Source: Comamonadaceae bacterium (GTDB lineage: Bacteria > Pseudomonadota > Gammaproteobacteria > Burkholderiales > Burkholderiaceae_C). Taken from it: DNA of 55,705 bases. The translations under genes and the position numbers were made by a program. The stretch spans positions 1 through 55,705 of the forward strand of contig CANKRG010000007.1 in assembly GCA_947485165.1 (NCBI GenBank). The letters are read 5' to 3'. Under the pieces are notes generated by a model. The model saw nothing but the letters and a program-made list of their open reading frames with translations, had not been told where the DNA came from and ran no database searches. Positions 43,348 to 54,930 of the stretch are shown in pieces (position 1 is the stretch's first letter; each line of letters begins with the position of its first letter).

Positions 43348-43551
43348 ATGTCATTTTTCCGCCGCCCCGATTACCAGTCAGACATCACCTTGTTCATCGA
43401 CCAGCTCAAAGCCGACAAGCCGACGCTGGAAGCCGAGCAGCGCGCAGGCCGCGCTTTGCTGTGGGATAAAAATGTAGACCGCAGCGCACAAGCTGAGTAT
43501 TTGGATGGCAAAGTGGCGCAATCACCTTACGTTTATCAGACTAAAAAATAA
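43348..43551 (+). CDS. DUF3460 protein
   Basis: A 67-residue soluble protein of unknown function: MSFFRRPDYQSDITLFIDQL, then KPTLEAEQRAGRALLWDK and AQAEYLDGKVAQSPYVYQTKK. The family is found in Burkholderiales just upstream of scpA, which follows here after 6 nt. The tight spacing suggests co-expression with the chromosome condensation factor. Confidence 0.88.
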   Translation: MSFFRRPDYQSDITLFIDQLKADKPTLEAEQRAGRALLWDKNVDRSAQAEYLDGKVAQSPYVYQTKK

Positions 43552-43557
43552 GTTTTT

Positions 43558-44406
43558 ATGACGGAGAAAAGCAGTCTGCTGCCCGCGATACTGCCCGAAA
43601 GTTTGGCCATGCCACAGGTTATCGACCAAGTCGCCTTGGCGCGCCTGTATGGCGAGCCTTTGTTCAATCTGCCGAATGATTTATACATCCCGCCCGACGC
43701 TTTGGAGGTCTTTTTAGAAGCCTTTGAAGGTCCGCTGGATTTGCTGCTGTACCTGATTCGCAAGCAGAATTTCAATATTTTGGACATTCCCATGGCGCCG
43801 CTGACGCGCCAGTATTTGAGTTATGTCGAAGAAATCAAGAAGCACAACCTCGAACTGGCCGCCGAATACCTGCTGATGGCAGCCATGCTGATTGAAATCA
43901 AATCCCGCATGCTGCTGCCGCCCAAGCGCACGGCTGAGGGTGTGGAACCTGAAGACCCACGCGCTGAGCTGGTGCGCCGCTTGATGGAATACGAGCAAAT
44001 GAAGCTGGCGTCCATCAAAATCAACAACCTGCCGCAAATGGGTCGTGATGTGCTGAAGGCGCAGATTTACGTCGAGCAATCGCTGAAACCGCGCTTCCCC
44101 GATGTGGACATGGCCGATTTGCAAAGTGCCTGGCAAGATATTTTGAAACGCGCCAAATTGATCCAGCACCACACGATTTCAAAAGAAGAGCTCTCGGTCC
44201 GGGAATACATGAGTATTATTTTGCGCCGCATGCAGGGCAAAAAGTTTTTAGAATTTGAGCGCCTGTTTGATGGCAGCAAGGGCGTTCCCGTCTTGGTCGT
44301 CACCTTTGTGGCGATGCTGGAGCTGGCCAAAGAAGGCTTGATCAACTTCGTGCAGGCCGAGTCGTATGCGCCGATTTATGTGACACTGACCTACACGCCG
44401 ACATAA
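43558..44406 (+). CDS. scpA: Segregation and condensation protein A
   Basis: A 282-residue kleisin that bridges the Smc heads. Seen: [39 protein letters not shown] near residue 50, [21 protein letters not shown] and, at the C-terminus, [22 protein letters not shown], the winged-helix part. scpB is not in the window. The gene follows the DUF3460 gene with no clear ribosome-binding site, suggesting coupling. Downstream is a short tandem repeat. Confidence 0.93.
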   Translation: MTEKSSLLPAILPESLAMPQVIDQVALARLYGEPLFNLPNDLYIPPDALEVFLEAFEGPLDLLLYLIRKQNFNILDIPMAPLTRQYLSYVEEIKKHNLELAAEYLLMAAMLIEIKSRMLLPPKRTAEGVEPEDPRAELVRRLMEYEQMKLASIKINNLPQMGRDVLKAQIYVEQSLKPRFPDVDMADLQSAWQDILKRAKLIQHHTISKEELSVREYMSIILRRMQGKKFLEFERLFDGSKGVPVLVVTFVAMLELAKEGLINFVQAESYAPIYVTLTYTPT

Positions 44407-44437
44407 CGGCATCGACATAACGGCACCGACATATCAA
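44396..44437 (+). repeat. Short tandem repeat at the scpA stop codon
   Basis: About two and a half copies of a 14- to 15-nt unit CCGACATAACGGCAT. The first copy contains the scpA stop (TAA at 44404). It is a local duplication in the 55-nt gap before nadB. Confidence 0.75.
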
Positions 44438-44461
44438 CACCTACGTAATTCATACTCATCC

Positions 44462-46057
44462 ATGACCCAACAATTCGACGTCATCATCATCGGCAGTGGC
44501 TTGGCCGGCTTGTCCGCCGCCATGCATTTAGCACCCACGCACCGTGTTGCCGTGATCACCAAAAACGAATTGGGCGATGGTTCAAGCGCTTGGGCGCAGG
44601 GCGGTATTGCAGCGGTTATGGGCGAGGGCGACACCATCCAATCGCATGTGGAAGACACCTTGGTCGCAGGTGCCGGTTTGTGCGATTTAGCCGCCACCAT
44701 GTTCACCGTCGAGCACGCGCCCGAAGCTGTGCAGTGGCTGCAGCAACTGGGCGTGGAATTCACGCAGGAAGACGGCCATGTTCACCTGACGCGCGAGGGT
44801 GGTCACTCTGAGCGCCGCATCGTCCACGTGACCGATGCCACTGGCGCTGCCGTGCAAAAAGTGCTGGTGCAGCGCGTGCGTGAGACGCCCAATATCACCG
44901 TGTTTGAGCAGCATATGCTGGTCGATTTGATCACCGCCAAAGGCCCGGACAAACGCTGCCTCGGTGCCTACGTGTTAGACCAGGTCAAAGACGAAGTCGT
45001 TACTTTTTCCGCCCCGCACACCATTCTGGCCACGGGCGGTGCAGGCAAAGTCTATTTGTACACGACCAACCCTGATACGGCGACGGGTGACGGCATTGCT
45101 GCCGCTTGGCGCGCCGGCTGCCGCGTTGCAAATATGGAATTCATCCAGTTTCACCCCACCTGCCTGTATCACCCGCACGCCAAAAGCTATCTGATCACCG
45201 AAGCCGTGCGCGGTGAGGGTGGGCACTTGCTTCTGCCCGCATCCGCCGGCGCTGAATATGCTGGTAAGCGCTTCATGCCCGACCATGACCCGCGCCTGGA
45301 GCTCGCCCCGCGCGACGTGGTCGCCCGCGCGATCGACTTTGAGATGAAAAAGCACGGCGTTGATTTCGTGCTGCTCGATATATCGCACAAATCCCCCGAG
45401 TTCTTGCAAGAGCACTTCCCCAACATCAAAGCCAAGTGCCTGGAGCTGGGCATAGACATCACCAAAGAAGCCATCCCCGTCGTACCCGCAGCGCACTACA
45501 CCTGTGGCGGTGTGATGACGGATCTGCAAGGTCACACCGACCTGGCGGGCCTGTTCGCCATTGGTGAAACGACCTATACCGGTCTGCATGGTGCGAACCG
45601 TTTGGCGAGCAATTCGCTGGTCGAATGCATGGTGTTTGCCAAATCAGCCGCCAGCGCGATCAAAGCCAGCGCCAAAGTTGCGCCCGGCCAGCCACCCGCG
45701 TGGGACGACAGCCGCGTGACCGACCCAGACGAACTCGTCGTCGTTTCCCACAACTGGGCCGAACTGCGCCGCTTCATGTGGGACTACGTGGGCATCGTCC
45801 GCACCAACAAGCGCCTAGAGCGCGCCGCCCACCGCATTGACCTCTTGAAAGCCGAAATTCAAGAGTTCTACGCGGCCTTCCACGTCACCCGCGACTTGCT
45901 GGAGCTGCGTAATTTGGTCGAAGTGGCCGATCTGATCGTCCAATCCGCCCTGCGCCGCAAAGAAAGCCGTGGCTTGCATTTCAGCCGCGATTATCCGAAT
46001 ATGTTGGCTGAAGCGAAGCCGACGATTCTGGAGTCTAGCGAAAAAGAGTTACACTAG
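44462..46057 (+). CDS. nadB: L-aspartate oxidase
   Basis: A 531-residue FAD enzyme making iminoaspartate, the first step of de novo NAD synthesis. Seen: [20 protein letters not shown] (FAD site), GGSS-type segment [38 protein letters not shown] and [25 protein letters not shown]. It lies on the + strand far from nadA and nadC, which are together at the other end of the window. A TPP riboswitch begins about 2 nt after its stop. Confidence 0.96.
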   Translation: MTQQFDVIIIGSGLAGLSAAMHLAPTHRVAVITKNELGDGSSAWAQGGIAAVMGEGDTIQSHVEDTLVAGAGLCDLAATMFTVEHAPEAVQWLQQLGVEFTQEDGHVHLTREGGHSERRIVHVTDATGAAVQKVLVQRVRETPNITVFEQHMLVDLITAKGPDKRCLGAYVLDQVKDEVVTFSAPHTILATGGAGKVYLYTTNPDTATGDGIAAAWRAGCRVANMEFIQFHPTCLYHPHAKSYLITEAVRGEGGHLLLPASAGAEYAGKRFMPDHDPRLELAPRDVVARAIDFEMKKHGVDFVLLDISHKSPEFLQEHFPNIKAKCLELGIDITKEAIPVVPAAHYTCGGVMTDLQGHTDLAGLFAIGETTYTGLHGANRLASNSLVECMVFAKSAASAIKASAKVAPGQPPAWDDSRVTDPDELVVVSHNWAELRRFMWDYVGIVRTNKRLERAAHRIDLLKAEIQEFYAAFHVTRDLLELRNLVEVADLIVQSALRRKESRGLHFSRDYPNMLAEAKPTILESSEKELH

Positions 46058-46059
46058 CA

Positions 46060-48145
<2,086 letters not shown>

Positions 48146-48170
48146 AAATGAATGGCTTGGAGCGTAAACC

Positions 48171-48194
48171 GTTCGGACTGAGCTTGTCGAAGTC
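48171..48194 (+). repeat. Single copy of the GTTCGGACTGAGCTTGTCGAAG repeat at the thiO start
   Basis: The stretch GTTCGGACTGAGCTTGTCGA plus AGTC has the form of a widespread interspersed repeat of Proteobacteria, remembered as GTTCGnnCTGAGCTTGTCGAAG. It occupies the last 24 nt before the thiO ATG, where a ribosome-binding site would be expected. Confidence 0.65.
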
Positions 48195-49301
48195 ATGAAA
48201 ATCGGCATTGCTGGCGCGGGTTTACTTGGGCGCTTACTGGCGTTTGAGTTGACGCGTGCTGGCCATCATGTGAATGTGTACGACCCTGCACCCGATGCCT
48301 TGGGGCGCGGTGCAGCGGGTTGGACGGCGGCTGGCATGCTCAGCCCCGTCGCAGAGCTCGAAGGCGCTGATGCGGCGGTGTTTGCCATGGGCTTGCGCTC
48401 GCTGGTGCGTTGGCCGCAGCTAATAGCAGAGGTGAGGCAGGCTTTGGGGCAAGCTTCGCATGAATCAGCGGTTGAATTTCACCAACGTGGCAGCTTGCTG
48501 GTAGCGCATCGGGGCGACGAAGGCGCGGCACGCCGCGTGGTGGACTTGCTCAAACACAAAGCGCCGATTGAATTCGCCCCGCAAGCGCTGGCCATGCCTG
48601 AACTGCGCGAGTTAGAACCTGCCATTCACGGTTGCGCCCATGCCTGGATGCTGCCGGGAGAAGGACAAATCCACACCGTCCAAGCGATGATGGCTTTGCA
48701 CCAGGCCGCAACGCAACACGGTACGCACTGGCATTGGGGTGAATCCGTCCAGCGTGTCAGCGCTGGCGTGTTGCACACGGCGAAGGGAGAGCGTGGTTTT
48801 GACTGGGTCTTTGATGTGCGGGGAACGGGAGCACGACCCAGTGCAGCGTTGCAGAATGAAGACAACGGATTCACACCTCAAGTCAGAGGCGTGCGTGGCG
48901 AGATTTTCTGGCTAGATGCGCCCGATCTGGTGTTGCACCGCCCCGTGCGCTTGCTGCACCCGCGCCACCGTGTCTACATCGTGCCACGTCAAGGTGGGCA
49001 TATTGTGGTGGGTGCGAGCGAGATTGAAAGCGAAGACCGTTCCCCGGTGTCGTTACGCACAACGTTGGAGCTGCTTTCCGCCGCGCACAGCATCCTGCCC
49101 GAGCTGGCCGAAGCCCGCATCATCCACAGCGAGTCAAATCTGCGTCCCGCGCTGCCAGACAACTTACCGCGTTTGGAGACTTCGTCAGGCATCACGCGCA
49201 TCAATGGGCTGTTTCGGCATGGCTGGCTGATAGCGCCGGCTTTGGTCGAGCAGGCGATGGCCGAGATGCAACAATTTGAAAAGATGAAAGAGATTGCATG
49301 A
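48195..49301 (+). CDS. thiO: FAD-dependent glycine oxidase ThiO
   Basis: A 368-residue DAO-family flavoprotein that makes iminoglycine for thiazole synthesis. The FAD motif is IGIAGAGLLGRLLAFELTRAGH. Also seen: GWTAAGMLSPVAELEG, PGEGQIHTVQAMMAL, GVRGEIFWLDAPDL and RPALPDNLPRLE. The usual length is about 365. The ATG immediately follows a repeat and lacks a normal ribosome-binding site. The 3' end overlaps thiS by 4 nt. Confidence 0.93.
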   Translation: MKIGIAGAGLLGRLLAFELTRAGHHVNVYDPAPDALGRGAAGWTAAGMLSPVAELEGADAAVFAMGLRSLVRWPQLIAEVRQALGQASHESAVEFHQRGSLLVAHRGDEGAARRVVDLLKHKAPIEFAPQALAMPELRELEPAIHGCAHAWMLPGEGQIHTVQAMMALHQAATQHGTHWHWGESVQRVSAGVLHTAKGERGFDWVFDVRGTGARPSAALQNEDNGFTPQVRGVRGEIFWLDAPDLVLHRPVRLLHPRHRVYIVPRQGGHIVVGASEIESEDRSPVSLRTTLELLSAAHSILPELAEARIIHSESNLRPALPDNLPRLETSSGITRINGLFRHGWLIAPALVEQAMAEMQQFEKMKEIA

Positions 49302-49516
49302 GCCTCATCGAGCACATCTTGATAACCGTCAATGGAGAGTCGCAATCGATTCCTTTGGGGACGAGTTTGGCCGCTGTCATTGCCAACGCACAACTGGCCG
49401 CAGAAGCCGTTGCCACCGCCGTGAATGGTGAGTTTGTAGCGCGCAATGACCGGGCATCGCGCGAATTGCTGGCCGGCGATGCTGTGTTCACCTTTCAAGC
49501 CATCACAGGGGGCTAA
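49298..49516 (+). CDS. thiS: Sulfur carrier protein ThiS
   Basis: A 72-residue ubiquitin-like protein that carries sulfur as a C-terminal thiocarboxylate for ThiG. It starts [19 protein letters not shown] and ends [14 protein letters not shown], with the Gly-Gly tail intact. ATGA overlap with thiO and 5 nt to thiG show tight coupling. The enzyme that activates it (ThiF) is not in the window. Confidence 0.94.
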   Translation: MSLIEHILITVNGESQSIPLGTSLAAVIANAQLAAEAVATAVNGEFVARNDRASRELLAGDAVFTFQAITGG

Positions 49517-49521
49517 AAATT

Positions 49522-50337
49522 ATGGATTCTTCTATGAGCTTTCGTATTGCAGATGTTGAACTGAGCAGCCGGTTTTTTCTGGGAACCTCCAGTTATCCGT
49601 CGCCGCAGGTGCTGCAGCAGGCGATAGCCGCTTCGGGCGCGCAGGTGGTCACGGTCGGGCTGAAACGGCAGCTGGCTGCCGTTTCATCATCAAGTTCAGC
49701 GCCAAATGGGCAAGCCACACAAAACGATTTTTACCAGCTGATTCGCCAAAGCGGTGCCCGCTTGCTGCCCAATACCGCGGGTTGCCGTACCGCGCGTGAA
49801 GCGGTGACGCTGGCGCATATGGCGCGTGAATTGTTTGGCACGCACTGGATCAAGCTGGAAGTGGTGGGCGACGAGCACACCTTGCAGCCCGACCCGTTTG
49901 AGCTGCTGACCGCCACCACCGAGCTGGTACGCGCCGGTTTTGAGGTGTTTCCCTATTGCACGGACGACTTGGTGAGCTGCCAGCGCCTGCTGGACGCCGG
50001 TTGCCGTATTTTGATGCCTTGGGGTGCGCCGATTGGTTCTGGTCAAGGGCTGATCAACCCTTATGCCCTGCGCACTTTGCGGGCGCGCTTGCCTGATGTG
50101 CCCTTGATTGTGGACGCCGGCATCGGCTGCCCCTCAGACGCGGCGCTGGCCATGGAGCTGGGTTTTGACGCCGTGTTGCTCAATTCCGCCGTGGCCTTGG
50201 CGCACCAGCCGGTGCAAATGGCGCAGGCCTTCAAGATGGGTATTCAAGCGGGCCGACTGGCCTATGAAGCCGGCATCATGGCAACGCAAGACATGGCGGT
50301 GGCTACCACGCCGGTGACAGGCAGGCCATTCTTATGA
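49522..50337 (+). CDS. thiG: Thiazole synthase
   Basis: A 271-residue TIM-barrel enzyme that joins deoxyxylulose phosphate, iminoglycine and ThiS sulfur into the thiazole. Seen: [17 protein letters not shown], the Schiff-base region [40 protein letters not shown] and [12 protein letters not shown] with [18 protein letters not shown]. It overlaps the thiDE gene by 4 nt. Confidence 0.96.
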   Translation: MDSSMSFRIADVELSSRFFLGTSSYPSPQVLQQAIAASGAQVVTVGLKRQLAAVSSSSSAPNGQATQNDFYQLIRQSGARLLPNTAGCRTAREAVTLAHMARELFGTHWIKLEVVGDEHTLQPDPFELLTATTELVRAGFEVFPYCTDDLVSCQRLLDAGCRILMPWGAPIGSGQGLINPYALRTLRARLPDVPLIVDAGIGCPSDAALAMELGFDAVLLNSAVALAHQPVQMAQAFKMGIQAGRLAYEAGIMATQDMAVATTPVTGRPFL

Positions 50338-51890
50338 ACCATGAAACCACAGTGCGTCCACCCATCGTGTGGTCGGTCGCTGGCTCAGACTCTGGCGCGG
50401 GCGCGGGTTTGCAAGCAGATTTACGCGCGTTTGAGGCGATGGACGTGCATGGCTGCACCGTCATAGCCGCCATCACCGCGCAAAATTCCATGGGTGTGCA
50501 GCTGATTGCGCCTGTGGATGCTGCCGTTTTTGAAGCGCAACTGGCCGCGCTGGCAGACGACATGCCGCCTGCCGCTATCAAAGTCGGCATGATCGGTAGT
50601 GTGGATAACTTGCGCGTGCTGGTGCGCTGGATTGACCGATTGCGTCTGCAACATCCAAAATTAGCCGTCGTCGTTGACCCCGTTTTAGGTGCGACGACGG
50701 GAGCCAGCTTCGCCCAAGCAGATTTAATTCAAGCTTATCGTGATGAGTTGTTGCCCCGTGCGGATGTGATCACCCCAAACCGTGCGGAAGCGGCATTGCT
50801 GTTGAATCAAGCGCCGTTAAATGACGCCTCAGCCGTCGAGCAAGCCGCGCAATCCTTGCAAGTTTTAGGCTGCGAAACCGTCATCATCACCGGTGGCGAT
50901 GCCCAGGGTTTGAACAGCGAAGATTATTGTCTCAGCCCGCATGCCCAGGGCTGGCTGCGTCTGCCGCGCGTGAATACGCCTCACAACCACGGCACGGGTT
51001 GCGTGTTTGCCTCTAGCGTGGCGGCCGCCATGGCGCGTGGTTTTGTCAGTATGGAAGCGCTGGTTGTGGCCAAAATGGCAACAACGCATGCCTTGCGCCA
51101 CGCCTACGCAGCAGGCCAGGGTGCAGGCCCCGTACGTCCACGGCCAGATTTTGCCCAGCAACTTGAAAACCTGCCGACTTTCAGCTTGCCCAACGCTTCA
51201 ATCCAAACACAGCCACTGCGTTTTGCTCCTTTGAGCGATGCCGATTTGGGCTTGTATGCCGTGGTTGACAGTGCCGATTGGGTGCAACGTGTGTTGGCTT
51301 CTGGCGTTAAAACCATACAACTTAGAATCAAATCCCCTGAACTTGTAGACATCAGGCGTGAAGTGCAGCTGGCCATTCAACATGCCAAAGCAGCCAATGC
51401 CCAGCTTTTCATCAACGACCACTGGCAACTCGCCATTGAAGAAGGCGCTTACGGCGTGCATTTGGGGCAAGAAGACTTGCATGTGGCCGATTTGCAGGCC
51501 ATCGCCCAGGCCGGTCTGCGCTTGGGCCTCAGCACCCATTGCTATTGGGAAGTTTGCCGCGCCTGGGGCTTGCAGCCTAGCTACATCGCCTGCGGCCCGG
51601 TGTTTGCCACGCAATCCAAAGACATGCCGTGGCAGCCGCAGGGCACGTACAACGTCGCGTATTGGAGCGCCTTGTTGCCGTTGCCTTTGGTCGCTATTGG
51701 CGGCGTCAACGTGGAACGGGCTTCAGAATCGCGAAAGGCTGGCGCTGCTGGCGTCGCCGTGATCAGCGCTATCACAGCAGCAGCGTCGCCAGAGGGCGCT
51801 ATCATGGCGTTAAATCAGTCATTGGAACAAGCGGATGCCGCAAAAACGCGTATCATCGCCCCAAAACTGCCCAATTCAACGCTTTATTGA
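50334..51890 (+). CDS. Bifunctional HMP(-P) kinase / thiamine-phosphate synthase (ThiD-ThiE fusion)
   Basis: A 518-residue fusion. Residues 1-275 are Thi[53 protein letters not shown] and [18 protein letters not shown]. Residues 300-510 are Thi[54 protein letters not shown] and [18 protein letters not shown]. The fusion joins the HMP branch with the final coupling step. Last thi gene of the operon; panD follows after 12 nt. Confidence 0.94.
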   Translation: MNHETTVRPPIVWSVAGSDSGAGAGLQADLRAFEAMDVHGCTVIAAITAQNSMGVQLIAPVDAAVFEAQLAALADDMPPAAIKVGMIGSVDNLRVLVRWIDRLRLQHPKLAVVVDPVLGATTGASFAQADLIQAYRDELLPRADVITPNRAEAALLLNQAPLNDASAVEQAAQSLQVLGCETVIITGGDAQGLNSEDYCLSPHAQGWLRLPRVNTPHNHGTGCVFASSVAAAMARGFVSMEALVVAKMATTHALRHAYAAGQGAGPVRPRPDFAQQLENLPTFSLPNASIQTQPLRFAPLSDADLGLYAVVDSADWVQRVLASGVKTIQLRIKSPELVDIRREVQLAIQHAKAANAQLFINDHWQLAIEEGAYGVHLGQEDLHVADLQAIAQAGLRLGLSTHCYWEVCRAWGLQPSYIACGPVFATQSKDMPWQPQGTYNVAYWSALLPLPLVAIGGVNVERASESRKAGAAGVAVISAITAAASPEGAIMALNQSLEQADAAKTRIIAPKLPNSTLY

Positions 51891-51902
51891 TGGACTTCAC
51901 CC

Positions 51903-52283
51903 ATGTTTCGTACCCTCTTAAAATCCAAAATCCACCGCGTCGCCGTCACCCAGTGTGAGTTGCACTATGAAGGCTCCTGCGCGATTGACGAAAACCTGCT
52001 GGAAGCGGCGAATATCGCCGAAAACGAGCAAATCCACATCTGGAACATCAACAATGGCGAGCGTTTCATCACCTACGCCATCCGTGGCGAACGCGGCACC
52101 GGCATGATCTCCGTCAACGGCTCAGCCGCCCGCCGAGCCAGCGCCGGCGACCTCATCATCATCGCCGCCTTCGCACAGGTGCATGATGACAACGTGGCTA
52201 CGCATCAGCCGAAATTGGTCTTTGTGAATGAGAAGAACCAGCAAACGGATCTTAGGTCGAATGTGCCGTTGCAGTTGCAGTGA
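51903..52283 (+). CDS. panD: Aspartate 1-decarboxylase
   Basis: A 126-residue pyruvoyl enzyme making beta-alanine for pantothenate. It begins [20 protein letters not shown] and contains the self-cleavage site YEGSCAID (Gly24-Ser25), then [22 protein letters not shown] and [22 protein letters not shown]. The length matches E. coli PanD. It is 12 nt after thiDE, probably on the same transcript. Confidence 0.97.
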   Translation: MFRTLLKSKIHRVAVTQCELHYEGSCAIDENLLEAANIAENEQIHIWNINNGERFITYAIRGERGTGMISVNGSAARRASAGDLIIIAAFAQVHDDNVATHQPKLVFVNEKNQQTDLRSNVPLQLQ

Positions 52284-52310
52284 TTTTTGAATATATCGCG
52301 TTAGTATAAA

Positions 52311-52356
52311 CGCTATAAATAAAATAGCACTTTAGGTAATAAATACGCTGGATGGA
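52311..52356 (-). repeat. 46-nt interspersed element, intergenic copy between panD and the convergent operon
   Basis: On the minus strand it begins TCCATCCAGCGTATTTATTA and ends GTGCTATTTTATTTATAGCG. By hand count 37 of 46 positions equal the 20728 copy. The element lies between convergent genes; a hairpin (CGCTATAAAT...AATAGC) is possible. Codon 8 in the coding frame is TAA, as in the other two intergenic copies. Confidence 0.85.
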
Positions 52357-52363
52357 CGCGTAT

Positions 52364-52702
52364 TTAACCCTCTGTCATCCGTACTTCTAATATCTCGTAC
52401 TCAATCGCCTCTTGGTACGTCTTGGCATCGCTTTGTGCTAGGTGCAATAGTATTTTCGGGGCTTGTTTTTTAATATAGCGCGGCAAAAGAATGCCGATCA
52501 ATACCAGCGGCAAACCTGCCCAGGGGTAGCCAGATAATGCCAAAGCAGCGCCAATACCAATCATCGGAAGCGCGATACCCACGACAAACAGTTTGTGTTT
52601 AATATACTTTTGAGCCCGCTCAGGGTTCACAATAACGCGAAAACGGCCACGGGGGAGGCCGGTTTTGAATTCTTGATGGGGGATGAAGATCGGGTCGGTC
52701 AT
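52364..52702 (-). CDS. Small membrane protein, unknown function
   Basis: A 112-residue protein. The ATG at 52702 overlaps the queD stop (ATGA), which is preferred over the ORF-track start at 52747. Sequence: MTDPIFIPHQEFKTGLPRGR, then two hydrophobic helices (KLFVVGIALPMIGIGAALAL and WAGLPLVLIGILLPRYI) and a soluble C-terminal tail with SDAKTYQEAIEYEILEV. It is translationally coupled to queD. I do not recognise a family. The region is AT-richer than its neighbours. Confidence 0.7.
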   Translation of the reverse strand: MTDPIFIPHQEFKTGLPRGRFRVIVNPERAQKYIKHKLFVVGIALPMIGIGAALALSGYPWAGLPLVLIGILLPRYIKKQAPKILLHLAQSDAKTYQEAIEYEILEVRMTEG

Positions 52703-53079
52703 TTTGAAACTACCATATCGCACCTGTCCCCCAGCGATTCGCGCCAAACGGAGACGCGAGATAGTGCTAAACCATTAGCCCGCATGGTTTTTTCAATATA
52801 GATGCAGAGGTTTTCTAGGGTGGGAATACCCAAATTTGGCACTTCGTCTAAATAATGGTGATCTAATAATTCACGCACTTTGGCGACTTCAATTCTAATA
52901 AGTCCAATATCCATCACCATGCCAGTTTTAGTATTAACTGCACCACGTACTGAAACTTCCGCAAGATAAGTGTGGCCGTGGATGCGACGACTTCCTTTGG
53001 TTTCAATCTCTCGTTTTAGCCGGTGGGCGGCGTCAAAGTAGAAGCGTTGGCAGACTTCGAAGGTGTTATTGGTTGTCAT
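52699..53079 (-). CDS. queD: 6-carboxytetrahydropterin synthase family protein (QueD-like)
   Basis: A 126-residue PTPS-fold enzyme. Zinc histidines are visible in FDAAHRLK and RRIHGHTYLAEV. LDHHYLDEVPNLGIPTLENLCIYIE supplies the other active-site residues. E. coli QueD has a catalytic cysteine four residues before the first H of HGH; here the position is serine (GSRRIHGH). Next to queE, a role in queuosine precursor synthesis (CPH4 formation) is likely, but the missing cysteine leaves the reaction open. Confidence 0.82.
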   Translation of the reverse strand: MTTNNTFEVCQRFYFDAAHRLKREIETKGSRRIHGHTYLAEVSVRGAVNTKTGMVMDIGLIRIEVAKVRELLDHHYLDEVPNLGIPTLENLCIYIEKTMRANGLALSRVSVWRESLGDRCDMVVSK

Positions 53080-53104
53080 ATTATTTGTTGCTACTTATCG
53101 CTTG

Positions 53105-53779
53105 CTATCTGATACCGGTTATTTTGTGCGTTTGCAGGCTGAGTTTCCATGCTGGGTTATCTAAGCAGAGTTGAATGCAAGCTTTGATATTGTCTTTTTG
53201 TAGAATATTATCCATAGGGGAAATATATTTATGATCAAACTGCAATTCATCTGAATTTACAAATCTCTCTAAATCAGCCTTGGTAAACCCAGTCTGCGGC
53301 CAGACGATTTTGAGTTCTTGACCGTTTTTTTGCACCCAATCTTTACCCGCCGCACCCGCTTTGGGGCTGATGCACAGCCAATCTATGCCTTTGGGCGCTT
53401 TCACCGTGCCATTGCTTTCCACCGCGACGGTGAAGCCCTGCGCGTGCAAGGCTTCCAAGAGCATTTCATCGACTTGCAGCAAAGGCTCACCACCCGTGAG
53501 AACGACAAAACGATTAGATTTAGCTTTTCTGTCCCACTTTTCAGGCCAAAGCGATGAAATTTTCAGCGCCAATGCCTCCGCCGTGGCAAATTTGCCGCCC
53601 AATGTCCCATCCGTCCCCACAAACTCAGTATCACAAAACTGACAAACCGCACTCGCGCGGTCTTGCTCGCGACCCGTCCACAGGTTGCAGCCCGAAAAGC
53701 GGCAAAACACCGCAGGCCGACCCGCGTTGCCGCCTTCGCCTTGCAGGGTGTAGAAGATTTCTTTTACCGAATATGTCAT
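53105..53779 (-). CDS. queE: 7-carboxy-7-deazaguanine synthase
   Basis: A 224-residue radical SAM enzyme for the queuosine and archaeosine precursor CDG. The ORF track starts at 53809, inside nadA; the ATG at 53779 gives the family start MTYSVKEIFYTLQGEGGNAG. The SAM cluster motif is C-x14-C-x2-C (GCNLWTGREQDRASAVCQFCD), the Burkholderia-type variant. FVVLTGGEPLLQVD and SPKAGAAGKDW follow. The 3' third is AT-rich. The start lies 16 nt after nadA. Confidence 0.93.
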   Translation of the reverse strand: MTYSVKEIFYTLQGEGGNAGRPAVFCRFSGCNLWTGREQDRASAVCQFCDTEFVGTDGTLGGKFATAEALALKISSLWPEKWDRKAKSNRFVVLTGGEPLLQVDEMLLEALHAQGFTVAVESNGTVKAPKGIDWLCISPKAGAAGKDWVQKNGQELKIVWPQTGFTKADLERFVNSDELQFDHKYISPMDNILQKDNIKACIQLCLDNPAWKLSLQTHKITGIR

Positions 53780-53795
53780 TGATGGGTCATTAAAA

Positions 53796-54914
53796 CTAAG
53801 CCGCCCCAATATGCGGTACGAGGTGATTCGTCGGCTGGCCGTTGCGCAGAGCTGCGGTGAAGGCCAGCATGCGGTCTATGGGTAAGCGGGCGCGGACGCC
53901 TAGGGCGGGGTCGATGTGGATTTGATTCGTGTTGGTTTCCAGCACATGCGCCAGCGCGGCCAAGCCGTTCATCGCCATCCACGGGCAGTGGGCGCAGCTT
54001 TTGCAGGTGGCGCTGTTGCCGGCGGTGGGGGCTTCTAAAAAGACTTTGCCAGGGTTTTGCGTGCGCAGCTTGTGCATCATGCCGTTGTCGGTCGCGACGA
54101 TAAATTCTTTGGCATCCATCTCGCGCGCGGCTTTCAAAATCGCCGAGGTGGAGCCGACAGCATGTGCCAAGGCAACCACGGCTGCGGGCGATTCCGGGTG
54201 AACCAAGACTTTGGCTTTCGGGTGATCCTTCATCAACGCTTCGAGTTCTGCCGCTTTGAACTCGTCGTGCACGATGCACGCGCCGTTCCACATCACCATG
54301 TCCGCGCCGGTTTCGCGCTGGATGTAGCCACCCAAGTGTTTGTCGGGTGCCCAGAGGATTTTTTGCCCTTTGTCTTTCAACGCTTTGACGATGTCCAAGG
54401 CGCAGCTGGATGTCACCAGCCAGTCCGAGCGTGCCTTCACCGCCGCGCTGGTGTTGGCGTAGACGACGACGGTGCGGTCTGGGTATTGATCGCAAAATTT
54501 TCTGAAATCATCGATCGGGCAGCCCAAATCCAGCGAACAGGTGGCTTCTAGCTCGGGCATCAGCACGGTCTTTTCAGGCGACAAAATCTTCGCCGTCTCA
54601 CCCATGAAGCGCACGCCAGAGACGACCAGCGTTTGCGCCGCGTGGTCACGGCCAAAGCGTGCCATTTCCAGTGAATCACTGACGATGCCGCCAGTTTCTT
54701 CCGCCAAATCTTGTAAATCGGGGTGCACGTAGTAGTGCGACACCATCACCGCGTTGCGCTCTTTGAGCAGGCGTTTGATGCGGGCTTTCAGCTCGATGCG
54801 CTCGTGCGGCAACGGCTCGGCAGGCACTTTCACCCAGACGTTTTGCGTCGGGCAAGCGGGCTGGTCGTACTCGACGTTGATTTTGTCGATGCGTTTCAAA
54901 ACGGATGTGGTCAT
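53796..54914 (-). CDS. nadA: Quinolinate synthase
   Basis: A 372-residue 4Fe-4S enzyme that condenses iminoaspartate with dihydroxyacetone phosphate. The ORF track extends to 54944, but the ATG at 54914 (AGGA upstream) gives [18 protein letters not shown]. Cluster cysteines lie in [26 protein letters not shown] and [34 protein letters not shown] and [12 protein letters not shown] are conserved. It lies 16 nt after nadC and uses the product of NadB, whose gene is at 44462. Confidence 0.96.
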   Translation of the reverse strand: MTTSVLKRIDKINVEYDQPACPTQNVWVKVPAEPLPHERIELKARIKRLLKERNAVMVSHYYVHPDLQDLAEETGGIVSDSLEMARFGRDHAAQTLVVSGVRFMGETAKILSPEKTVLMPELEATCSLDLGCPIDDFRKFCDQYPDRTVVVYANTSAAVKARSDWLVTSSCALDIVKALKDKGQKILWAPDKHLGGYIQRETGADMVMWNGACIVHDEFKAAELEALMKDHPKAKVLVHPESPAAVVALAHAVGSTSAILKAAREMDAKEFIVATDNGMMHKLRTQNPGKVFLEAPTAGNSATCKSCAHCPWMAMNGLAALAHVLETNTNQIHIDPALGVRARLPIDRMLAFTAALRNGQPTNHLVPHIGAA

Positions 54915-54930
54915 GGTTTGAGTCCTAAAT

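Noticed and set aside
44975-45589. 204-aa minus-strand ORF opposite nadB
   Set aside because: Shadow of the strongly conserved nadB frame.
53776-54495. 239-aa minus-strand ORF inside nadA
   Set aside because: Arg/His/Gly-rich translation typical of a shadow frame; nadA in the overlapping frame has clear cluster motifs.
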